NCBI GenBank assembly: GCA_023664665.1
Contig: JAMPEY010000010.1
Location: 37,498 to 101,497 of the forward strand
Direction: 5' to 3'
DNA length: 64,000 bases
From: Lachnoclostridium sp.
GTDB lineage: Bacteria; Bacillota; Clostridia; Lachnospirales; Lachnospiraceae
How positions within the stretch are numbered: the first letter of the stretch is position 1; every line of letters starts with the position of its first letter. This document shows positions 18,057 through 25,532 of the stretch, piece by piece. The notes below the pieces were generated by a model that saw nothing but the letters and a program-made list of their open reading frames with translations, did no database searches and was not told where the DNA came from. The translations under genes and the position numbers were made by a program.

Positions 18057-20348
18057 ATGGCAGGAACAATGTTAAAAACAGGCACAAAAGTTTATGAGTA
18101 CGGGCAGCCGATGACAGCGCTGCATCTGATTGCGTCCGGTAAGGTTACGGCATTTTATCCGGGAGGACATTATGAGCTGGGCAAGGGAGATGTCATCGGC
18201 ATCTGTGAAATCTGCTCAGAGTTTCATTTTATCAGCTACACGGTGCGGGAGGATGCGACGATTTTGACTTATCCCATCACGAATGTGGAAGGTTTGGGGG
18301 ATTTTTTGCAGAATCATCAGGATATTGCAAGATTTTTCCTGCTTTCTACATTCCGTCAGCTGAATGAGCTGCAGAATCTTTGCTCGATTTCCCATTTGGA
18401 ATGCAGCAATTTATACAGAGAGCTTTTGTCGGACTGTGATAAATATAATCAGTTAAGCAGTCGTTTCAGAATTCAGGCAAAACCCTTGGAGGGGATGGAT
18501 GAGCTGACGGCATATTTAAACGACGAGTCGCCGGATTTGTGGCTCAGTGAATACTATGCGGGCATGATGCGTATTTACTCCGGGTCAAGCTGCAAGGAAA
18601 TTCTGCAGGAATCGGCGGTGTCACTGGGATTTTTGAGAAAGTGCAGTCTTGACTTCAGAAAAACTTATTCCGGCACGGAAGAGCAGCATGCATACCGTAC
18701 AAAGCTGAGTAAATTTTATTTTAGGGAAGACGGGAATGATTTGTTTGAGCGTTTTGCCAATCTGGCAGGAAAGCTGGGAGCGGACTGCGAAGAGTTTGGG
18801 GAAGTGCTTATGATTCTTGAGAGAATCATAAAAGACTACGGAGAAGACCATACTTGCGACAAGACGCAGACGGACAAACGCATTGCGGCATTCCGCTTAA
18901 ATGCGGAGCAGAAGAACATTCAGACGGATGAAAAGACGACAGAATCCTCCAATACTTCCGAAGCGGCTTTATCTGAGGAGCTTGTGGATTCTTTGGGAAC
19001 GATATTGGATTTTGCCGGTGTGGAAGCAGAGACGGAAGACTCTTTCCGCAAACATATACAGGAATACAGACAGCTTGAGGATAAGGCGGATACGGATGAG
19101 GCGGCGAACCGTCTGCGCAGGATGTTGACGGAAGAATTTTATCTCATTTACAGCGCTGTTTTTGAAAATACGCTGGATGCGGCAGAGATTCCGCTGCCTG
19201 TGCTTATGTTTTTATATTTCGGTTATGTGGACGAAGAACTTGCAGGCATCGGGAATGCGGGGATTCTTGCAAGGATTGCGGGACAGATAACGGATCACAG
19301 CGACTTGGGAGTTTATACATTTTATGATTGGCTGTTGGCGGTCTATGACGGAAATAAGGTTCCCAGCCGTGATGAATTCGGTCAGGATTATGCGGAATAT
19401 CTGAGTAAGCAGAAACAGGCGGGAAATATTACGGACAGACAGCTTCGCGATCTGCAGGAAGACGGCATGGAGAAGGTGAGGTTTGAACTGAAAAATATGT
19501 TCCCCACAGCCAATAAGATCACCTATGGCCGTGTCACTACCTTTTGTCCGCTGTTTGTCAAAGAAGATGTGTTAAAAGATTTGGAGGATTCCTATGTGAC
19601 TCCGTCAAAAATCGCACGCTCCCTGCAGATGATCAAAGCCGTGGATTATACCGCATTTTACCGCGAGAGTCTGGATATGGACAATATAGCCGTGATGGGG
19701 AAGGAGCCGATACATCTGGAATATCTGCCGGATGTGATTTTGCTTCCCAATATCGGCATACGAGGCATTTTGTGGCAGGAAATCGAAGGAAAAGTACGAA
19801 ACAGTCCGAGCCGTATGTTCCTTTCCGTTTTCCATCTGGAGGATTTGGATTCCTCCATGATAAGGATGACGGGAGATTTCCGCTGGGAGCTGTGCAAGCG
19901 TGTGCAGGGCGGCCGCTGGAACGACCTTACCGAGCCTTCCCTTACCAGCGAATATTTCGACTATATTCAGTTTTACAAAAAGAACCGCGATTTGAGCACG
20001 GAGGCAAAAGAAAAGCTGCGTTCGGGCTTACAGCGCGCAAAGAACAGCTTTAAGGAAATGTTTATCAGGGATTATATGATGTGGATTTTGTTTGAAGGGA
20101 AAAATTCACCCAGAATGAACAAGGTAGCGCGTAAGATATTCTTTACCTACTGTCCTTTTCCTGATGATATCTGTACCGTGCTGGCTCAGAATCCGCTTTA
20201 TGCGGAGCTTCTCGAAAGGAGGAGAATCAAGACCGCTCAGAAGCTCCATCATCTGGATGTGCTGGTGAAAAAGTTAAGGAACAGCGGAACCGTAGTACCC
20301 GAGACTTTGGAGCAGGAGCTTTTGTATGTTGAGGGCAAAGTGAACTGA
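18057..20348 (+). CDS. Cyclic-nucleotide-binding-domain protein of unknown function
   Basis: 763 residues, no signal peptide and no membrane helices. Residues ~1-110 look like a CRP-type cyclic nucleotide-binding beta-roll (EYGQPMTALHLIASGKVTAF; the following GKGDVIG matches the turn of that fold). The rest is mostly helical with an acidic linker near residues 280-305, and no DNA-binding helix-turn-helix was recognised. It sits between the nucleotidyltransferase and the small secreted-looking polypeptide. It may sense a nucleotide and regulate the neighbouring system, but the C-terminal 650 residues are not recognised. Confidence 0.6.
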   Translation: MAGTMLKTGTKVYEYGQPMTALHLIASGKVTAFYPGGHYELGKGDVIGICEICSEFHFISYTVREDATILTYPITNVEGLGDFLQNHQDIARFFLLSTFRQLNELQNLCSISHLECSNLYRELLSDCDKYNQLSSRFRIQAKPLEGMDELTAYLNDESPDLWLSEYYAGMMRIYSGSSCKEILQESAVSLGFLRKCSLDFRKTYSGTEEQHAYRTKLSKFYFREDGNDLFERFANLAGKLGADCEEFGEVLMILERIIKDYGEDHTCDKTQTDKRIAAFRLNAEQKNIQTDEKTTESSNTSEAALSEELVDSLGTILDFAGVEAETEDSFRKHIQEYRQLEDKADTDEAANRLRRMLTEEFYLIYSAVFENTLDAAEIPLPVLMFLYFGYVDEELAGIGNAGILARIAGQITDHSDLGVYTFYDWLLAVYDGNKVPSRDEFGQDYAEYLSKQKQAGNITDRQLRDLQEDGMEKVRFELKNMFPTANKITYGRVTTFCPLFVKEDVLKDLEDSYVTPSKIARSLQMIKAVDYTAFYRESLDMDNIAVMGKEPIHLEYLPDVILLPNIGIRGILWQEIEGKVRNSPSRMFLSVFHLEDLDSSMIRMTGDFRWELCKRVQGGRWNDLTEPSLTSEYFDYIQFYKKNRDLSTEAKEKLRSGLQRAKNSFKEMFIRDYMMWILFEGKNSPRMNKVARKIFFTYCPFPDDICTVLAQNPLYAELLERRRIKTAQKLHHLDVLVKKLRNSGTVVPETLEQELLYVEGKVN

Positions 20349-20378
20349 AAATAATTTGGGTAACTTGGCCGGCAGGGC

Positions 20379-20407
20379 TTGACAGAGACGGCGAATCGGA
20401 ATATAAT
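20379..20407 (+). promoter_or_regulatory. Consensus sigma-A promoter for the small polypeptide gene
   Basis: TTGACA at 20379-20384, a 17-base spacer, and TATAAT at 20402-20407 form a perfect match to consensus. Transcription should begin near 20414, leaving a leader of about 110 bases before the start codon at 20524. The strength fits a highly made structural product. Confidence 0.8.
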
Positions 20408-20419
20408 CTTATTAAGAGG

Positions 20420-20431
20420 GTACATATGTAC
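20420..20431. promoter_or_regulatory. Palindrome at the transcript start, possible operator
   Basis: The 12-base perfect palindrome GTACATATGTAC begins about six bases after the expected transcription start of the consensus promoter. A repressor bound here would block initiation. It could also be chance. Confidence 0.3.
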
Positions 20432-20523
20432 TTTTATCGTTGTGTAAAGTGAAATAGTAGTTATGTTTTGCCCAGGATGACGGAAAGGATGCAGTTTTTC
20501 CGAGCGGGCGGGGAGGTAAGAAG

Positions 20524-20952
20524 ATGAAAGAATATGAAAGTCCTATTGTTCTTGTTGATCAGGAGTTGTCCGAGGATGTTTATATGACCGGAAGCGGTTC
20601 CGGCGACTGCTGGACCATGACGGTAGAGGTTGCCCAGAGAAATGCGGGCGAAGGAAATACCAATTTCCGTGTGGCGGCAACACATTCCACCGGGCTTCAT
20701 ATTTCAACGGAGACAGTGGTTACCGTTACCTTTAACCAGCCGGTTAATTCGGTTAACTTTGAAGGCTTTGAGACCAGCATAAACGGCAATGTGGCAGTAT
20801 TGACCCGTTCCAGCCATGCCAACGCTTATGGGAACAGCGATAATTTCAATACGCTGATGACCGTGAACAGTGCCGATTCCGATACGCTGGAGGTTGTGGC
20901 TGCCACCATCGACTGCGCCCATGCCGTGAATGTACAGGGCGGATATGATTGA
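20524..20952 (+). CDS. Leader-bearing small polypeptide, predicted CBM2-like beta-sandwich (candidate modified precursor)
   Basis: 142 residues; start after GGGAGGTAAGAAG. The first ~25 residues are hydrophilic and contain YESPI, which matches the YxxPxL/I leader motif bound by PqqD-like recognition elements in lasso-peptide systems, and end in a Gly/Ser run (TGSGSGDC). The rest is beta-rich with two cysteines (after the Gly/Ser run and about 15 residues from the C terminus) placed as in the N-to-C disulfide of CBM2 modules; the segment VVTVTFNQPVNSVNF fits such a strand pattern. There is no Sec signal peptide. The ABC exporter, PqqD-kinase fusion and S26-type peptidase downstream suggest it is recognised, perhaps phosphorylated, exported and cut. 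The fold assignment is by eye and weak. Confidence 0.55.
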   Translation: MKEYESPIVLVDQELSEDVYMTGSGSGDCWTMTVEVAQRNAGEGNTNFRVAATHSTGLHISTETVVTVTFNQPVNSVNFEGFETSINGNVAVLTRSSHANAYGNSDNFNTLMTVNSADSDTLEVVAATIDCAHAVNVQGGYD

Positions 20953-20988
20953 TGCGCAAACGCAGAGGATATGAATAAGATTTTTACG

Positions 20989-21021
20989 GGGCTGCCGCAT
21001 TCATGCATAATGTGGCAGCCC
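20989..21021 (+). terminator. Hairpin between precursor and exporter genes (attenuator or processing site)
   Basis: A 13-base-pair stem (GGGCTGCC plus GCATT against AATGTGGCAGCCC, one G-U pair) with a 7-base loop, followed by CTGTTTGTGGTTT. The T run is broken, so termination is probably partial. It would raise the amount of precursor message relative to the exporter. Confidence 0.6.
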
Positions 21022-21067
21022 TGTTTGTGGTTTGGACAGCGTTTTGGAGAAAGGAGCCGGCAATGCC

Positions 21068-22813
21068 ATGAAAGAGAAAATTTCATTTATCATAGGCCGC
21101 GTCAAGGCGGGAAGACTGCAGGAAATGTGGCATCAGACGGTATGGATTTATCAATATGCCAGACAGCATTGGGCGGCGATGATTTTTTATACCCTGCTTG
21201 GCATGACAGGGACGGTGCTGTCTCTGGTAGGCGGTCTGGCTTCCAAGAATCTGGTGGATATCATTACGGGACATGAGACGGGAAAACTGATGGCTACATT
21301 CTGTATGCTGATCGGAATGAATGTGGGCAATACTCTGGTGAACCAGATAACAAATTATATTTCCGCCAAGATCAGCATGAGAGTGGACGCCGAAATCAAG
21401 TCCGATATTTTTGCCAAGATATTGGTGACGGATTGGGAATCTCTTACCAATTACCATACGGGGGACCTACTGGTCAGATGGAGTTCGGATGCGGGAAATA
21501 TTTCTACGGGGGTATTAAATTTTATTCCTAATCTGGTGATTTATCTCTTTCGCTTTGTCAGCGCTTTTGCAATGGTTATTTATTATGACGCCAGTTTTGC
21601 GGTCTTTGCCTTTATCAGCATGCCGGTGAGCTTGATTTTGTCCAAAACCTTAATGAAACGCATGGTGAATAATAATAAGCGGAGCGCCGCTATGGGAGCC
21701 AAAATGTCGGGATTTAACCAGGAGGCGTTTTCTAATATACAAACCATAAAAGCATTTGATTTGATTTCACTATATGTAAAAAGATTGAAGCAGATTCAGC
21801 AGGAATACATAAACATGAAGTTGGATTTCCAGAAAATGTCCATGGGAACCTCTCTGTTGATGACCACCGTTGCCATGATAGTCTCATACAGCGCTTATGG
21901 CTGGGGGATTTACAGGGTTTGGAGCAATGCCATTTCTTACGGTACCATGACCTTGTTTCTCAGTCTTTCCTCCACCCTCACAGGCACTTTGAACAACTTG
22001 ACTTCCCTTGTGCCTACTGCCATAGGGCTTACCACTTCCGCAGGCAGGCTGATGGATATTGTGGAAATGCCCAGAGAGGATTACAGCCGGAATGAAGCGG
22101 TGGAAAAGTTTCGGAAGAGATTTTGTGAGACGGGCATCAGCCTTATTGTGAAAGATATCTCTTTTGCCTACCATAACAAAACGGAAGTGTTTTCCCACGC
22201 TTTCCTTGAGGCGCATCCCCATGAAATCGTAGCGTTGGTGGGTCCCTCGGGGGAAGGAAAGACAACCATGCTCCGCATTATACTGTCTCTGATACGCCCG
22301 AGTGAGGGCGAAGTCCTGCTCTGCGGCTCCCATGGATCCGATAAAGATTCCATTCCCTTAAGCGCTTCCGCCAGAAAGCTGTTTTCCTATGTGCCTCAGG
22401 GAAATACCATGTTTTCGGGAACCATTGCGGAGAATATGAGAAATGTAAAGCCAGACGCCACGGATGAAGAGATTGAAGAGGCGCTTCGCCTTGCCTGCGC
22501 GTGGGACTTTGTGAGCAGGCTGCCGGAAGGCATTTACAGTATGGTACAGGAGAGGGGTGGCGGTTTTTCGGAAGGGCAGTCCCAGAGGCTTTCCATTGCA
22601 AGGGCGCTGCTCCGCAAATCGCCCATACTGCTCTTGGATGAGGCAACCTCGGCTCTGGATGTGGAAACGGAACAGGAGGTTTTAAAGCATATTGTTCAGG
22701 ACGATTATCCCAGAACCTGTATCGTGACCACTCACAGGCCCACGGTTTTAAGCTCATGCAATCGTATCTATACCATTAAGGACAAACAATGTGTGGTGAC
22801 CAAACTTACATAA
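21068..22813 (+). CDS. ABC exporter, fused membrane and ATPase domains
   Basis: 581 residues. About six membrane helices (residues ~35-320) precede an ATPase domain with Walker A GPSGEGKTT, signature EGQSQRLSIARALL, Walker B ILLLDEATSALD and the switch His in TTHRPT. It lacks an N-terminal C39 peptidase, so cleavage of any exported leader must be by another enzyme, which fits the S26-type peptidase at 24071-24532. ATG 21068 has AAGGAG 11 bases upstream. It ends eight bases inside the convergent kinase-fusion gene. Substrate is probably the small polypeptide encoded upstream. Confidence 0.88.
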   Translation: MKEKISFIIGRVKAGRLQEMWHQTVWIYQYARQHWAAMIFYTLLGMTGTVLSLVGGLASKNLVDIITGHETGKLMATFCMLIGMNVGNTLVNQITNYISAKISMRVDAEIKSDIFAKILVTDWESLTNYHTGDLLVRWSSDAGNISTGVLNFIPNLVIYLFRFVSAFAMVIYYDASFAVFAFISMPVSLILSKTLMKRMVNNNKRSAAMGAKMSGFNQEAFSNIQTIKAFDLISLYVKRLKQIQQEYINMKLDFQKMSMGTSLLMTTVAMIVSYSAYGWGIYRVWSNAISYGTMTLFLSLSSTLTGTLNNLTSLVPTAIGLTTSAGRLMDIVEMPREDYSRNEAVEKFRKRFCETGISLIVKDISFAYHNKTEVFSHAFLEAHPHEIVALVGPSGEGKTTMLRIILSLIRPSEGEVLLCGSHGSDKDSIPLSASARKLFSYVPQGNTMFSGTIAENMRNVKPDATDEEIEEALRLACAWDFVSRLPEGIYSMVQERGGGFSEGQSQRLSIARALLRKSPILLLDEATSALDVETEQEVLKHIVQDDYPRTCIVTTHRPTVLSSCNRIYTIKDKQCVVTKLT

Positions 22814-23969
22814 AGTTTTTGATGGTTTTGAGAATGGTTTCCACGGCGGAAGGCATGGGGGTACAATGCAGGCGGCAGATGAGGATGCGCTCTGACAGTT
22901 TCTCCACAAATTGCAGATTCTGATTTTGCATATCCTGATTCCAAGAGGGAGTGATAAGTCTTTGAAGCAGAAAAAACTGCTTTTTGTCGCAAGAAAGCTC
23001 TTCCACGAAATCTTCCTTCGCCTGTTTCAGCAAAATAATACCGCCTAAGGGATGGGTTTCGGTATCGAAAATGCGGGATGTGCCGCACCAGGGAATTCCG
23101 TGTATGACGGGTTCCTTGTCCCGAAATGCCAGCAGATTCAAATCGCCGTTCAATATGGGGGCATTAAAAAAGTTGTGCCATAAACCGGCATGGGTGGACT
23201 TGCCGGTGCCGGAGGACGCCGAGAACAGCCATGCCTTGCCGCCGTACAATATGGAAGAGGAGTGGAGGGCCGCCATATGGTGTGTGCCTGCCAGAAGGAG
23301 ATAGACAAGCCTCATGGCGCCGGAGAGCTGTTCATAAAAGTCTTCCCTGTAGGGCGGAGTGAAATAAATAATGGCTTTGGAGGCATCTTTTGAAATTTTA
23401 GCCTCCGTGATTTGGGAAGCGGCGGGAAAAAGAAGAATATAACAGTCCTCTGCCTCCATCACAATCAGTTCTTCGTTGCGGACCAATACCCTGCCGTTTA
23501 TGTGGCGGCGGGGTTTTCCTATGTGCAGGGAAACATGCTGGTGGAAATCGGGGCATTCGCCGGGAGAATTTATCAAAAACGGAGAAAAGGCGGGAGGAAA
23601 CGCTTCTGTGGGAGCCGAAAAGCGGATGGTAAGACCGCCGATTGCAAGATACTTGTCGGGAAAAATCTGACTTGTCGCAATTTCCTGCGTATTTTCCAAT
23701 GCTCCACAGGAAAGCAGTTTCTCTACAAAGGATTCCAAGTCTTTTTTCAACAGGGGCATTTCTTCCGCAGGGGTTTGGTAATGCTTGGCGCAAAGGGAAA
23801 CAAGCTCTTCCGTTGTCCGGAAATCTTTCAAAAGCTCCCACAGATAGCAGCCGGTTTCGTTTATCTGTATGCCGTGTCCACGGTCTGAAATCATCTGCCC
23901 AAAGGGAAGCAGATAAAAAATTCCTGAAATTTCCTGCAGTGCATAAAAGGGATTTCGCCTGATGAGCAT
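22806..23969 (-). CDS. PqqD domain fused to HPr-kinase-like domain
   Basis: 387 residues. The start at 23969 has AAGGAGG seven bases upstream, so an 11-residue upstream extension is not used. Residues ~1-100 are a PqqD-like winged domain (GHGIQINETGCYLWELL, then the helices with SFVEKLLSCGAL), which in RiPP systems binds leader peptides. The C-terminal two thirds contains the P-loop SASSGTGKSTHAG of HPr-kinase/PEPCK-like enzymes, followed by ILNGDLNLL and HGIPWCGTS. Related kinases phosphorylate the C-terminal serine of lasso peptides of the paeninodin type. It faces and overlaps the ABC gene by eight bases. No lasso cyclase is present. Confidence 0.85.
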   Translation of the reverse strand: MLIRRNPFYALQEISGIFYLLPFGQMISDRGHGIQINETGCYLWELLKDFRTTEELVSLCAKHYQTPAEEMPLLKKDLESFVEKLLSCGALENTQEIATSQIFPDKYLAIGGLTIRFSAPTEAFPPAFSPFLINSPGECPDFHQHVSLHIGKPRRHINGRVLVRNEELIVMEAEDCYILLFPAASQITEAKISKDASKAIIYFTPPYREDFYEQLSGAMRLVYLLLAGTHHMAALHSSSILYGGKAWLFSASSGTGKSTHAGLWHNFFNAPILNGDLNLLAFRDKEPVIHGIPWCGTSRIFDTETHPLGGIILLKQAKEDFVEELSCDKKQFFLLQRLITPSWNQDMQNQNLQFVEKLSERILICRLHCTPMPSAVETILKTIKNFM

Positions 23970-24070
23970 GTATGTATCCTCCTTCGCATCACTTGGTGCC
24001 ATAAATCAAAATGTACATCCGCCTATAAATTATTATAGCATTGGGGACGGGGAAATGCTACAATAAAGGC

Positions 24071-24532
24071 ATGGAAAAGACAGGTTTGGAAAACGATAAA
24101 GTCAATATTGAAGAGCTGCTGAAAGAGGGGCATACCGTTCAGGTAAAGCCCAAGGGTTACAGTATGTATCCTTTGTTTGTGCCGGGGCGGGATGAGGCCG
24201 TGATTGCGCCGGTGAAGGATAACATGTGTCTGAAGCGCGGAGATGTGGTGCTTTACCGCAGGAGGGAAAGTATGCTGGTCATGCACCGCATCTGGAAATG
24301 CAGGGGAGACCGGTTCTATCTGGTGGGCGATAATGAGAGCAGACCGGAAGGCCCTCTGTCAGGAGAGCAGATAAAGGGGATTCTGGTGGGAATTGTCCGC
24401 AAGGGAAAATATTTCTCGGTCAGACAACCGATGTATCGGATGCTCTCGGGGTTATGGCTGGCACTAAGACCCTTACGCCCCATTTTGTCAAAAGCGGCGG
24501 CAGGGGGGAAGCGTTTTTTGAAAATTCGTTAG
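24071..24532 (+). CDS. S26/S24-type serine peptidase (signal-peptidase-like)
   Basis: 153 residues. GYSMYPLF carries the catalytic serine of the S24/S26 fold, and RGDVVLYRR plus VMHRIWK follow; the second position is His as in SipW/ER-type signal peptidases rather than the Lys of bacterial type I enzymes. FYLVGDNE is the usual box E. There is no convincing N-terminal membrane helix; a weakly hydrophobic segment lies near the C terminus. ATG 24071 is preferred to a TTG at 24041, although the ribosome site is weak. Divergent from the kinase-fusion gene, it probably removes the leader of the exported polypeptide. Confidence 0.78.
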   Translation: MEKTGLENDKVNIEELLKEGHTVQVKPKGYSMYPLFVPGRDEAVIAPVKDNMCLKRGDVVLYRRRESMLVMHRIWKCRGDRFYLVGDNESRPEGPLSGEQIKGILVGIVRKGKYFSVRQPMYRMLSGLWLALRPLRPILSKAAAGGKRFLKIR

Positions 24533-24549
24533 AGTTTGTTAAAAAAATA

Positions 24550-24579
24550 TTGTACATTCCGGGTAAGAGGTGTTATAAT
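24550..24579 (+). promoter_or_regulatory. Promoter of the PocR-MCP gene
   Basis: TTGTAC at 24550-24555, an 18-base spacer, TATAAT at 24574-24579. It lies 55 bases upstream of the start codon. Confidence 0.65.
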
Positions 24580-24633
24580 GAATGGGAGAGAATTACAGCT
24601 GGCTCAGACAACAAATCAGGAAGAGGGTAAGGT

Positions 24634-25419
24634 ATGAAAATACAGGATTTTACAGATATGGAAAAGTTTGAGGAAATCATGTCCAGTTGGGCGAAATCCA
24701 CGGGGCTTGCAACCGTAGCGGTGGGAATGGACGGAGAGTACATTTCCGAGTGCTATAATTTTACGGATTTCTGTATTAAGTATACCAGAGGCTCCGCGGA
24801 GGGGAAACGCCGCTGCGAGCAGTGTGACAGGGACGGAAAAGGTGTTTACCACTGTCATGCGGGACTGATAGATTTTGGAATTGATTTGGTAGTGAGCGGA
24901 AAGAAAGTGGGTTCCGTTATCGGGGGTCAGGTACTTCCGGAGAATCCCGACGAGAACAAATTCCGTCAGGTGGCGAAAGAAATTGGCGTGGAAGAGGAAG
25001 CTTATCTGAAAGCGCTGAAGGAAGTAAATGTTAAGACGGAAGAACAGATTCATGCTTCTGCCAATCTGCTGGGTGAGGTTTTAAACAATTTCATTAACTT
25101 TGAATATAATAAAAAGTATAACGGTGATTTGATTGACAGACTGACTACCGGCGTGTCAAAATGTGAAAAGCTTGTTCTTGATATCCAGCAGAACACGGCT
25201 GATTTGAACCGTATTCAGCAGAGACAGAATATATTGGCGTTAAATGCCAGCATAGAGGCGGCAAGAGCCGGCGACGCCGGAAAGGGCTTTGCGGTTGTTG
25301 CCAAGGAAGTGGGAAGCCTGTCCGTGGAGAGCAGGCGGTTGAATGAGCAGATATTCAAGACGATAAACAGCATTTCCCAAGTAGTGCATGATATGACTGC
25401 AGGAAACGAATTGGGCTGA
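24634..25419 (+). CDS. Cytosolic chemoreceptor-like protein with PocR sensor domain
   Basis: 261 residues, no membrane helix. Residues ~5-155 form a PocR ligand-binding domain with the Cys-rich segment [17 protein letters not shown]. The C-terminal part is a short chemoreceptor signalling hairpin with the conserved tip [20 protein letters not shown]. The hairpin is truncated on its return arm (it stops ~40 residues after the tip). PocR domains bind small metabolites such as diols. It may signal through CheA/CheW encoded elsewhere, or act as a stand-alone dimeric sensor. Confidence 0.8.
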   Translation: MKIQDFTDMEKFEEIMSSWAKSTGLATVAVGMDGEYISECYNFTDFCIKYTRGSAEGKRRCEQCDRDGKGVYHCHAGLIDFGIDLVVSGKKVGSVIGGQVLPENPDENKFRQVAKEIGVEEEAYLKALKEVNVKTEEQIHASANLLGEVLNNFINFEYNKKYNGDLIDRLTTGVSKCEKLVLDIQQNTADLNRIQQRQNILALNASIEAARAGDAGKGFAVVAKEVGSLSVESRRLNEQIFKTINSISQVVHDMTAGNELG

Positions 25420-25434
25420 GAAAACAGAGAGTGA

Positions 25435-25466
25435 CCTGTGCCGGCAGTTGTCGGCACAGGTTTTTT
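25435..25466 (+). terminator. Rho-independent terminator after the PocR-MCP gene
   Basis: Perfect 9-base-pair stem CCTGTGCCG/CGGCACAGG with an 8-base loop followed by six T residues. Confidence 0.9.
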
Positions 25467-25532
25467 CACATAACAGAAAGCTGCTGCAGAGGGACTGTTT
25501 TCTATAAGAGCGCAGGAAAGGTGTGACTTCAG

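Noticed and set aside
20524-24532. Reading the cluster as a lasso-peptide locus
   Set aside because: The leader motif and PqqD-kinase fit, but there is no asparagine-synthetase-like cyclase or B2 protease, and the core region is far too long and beta-rich.
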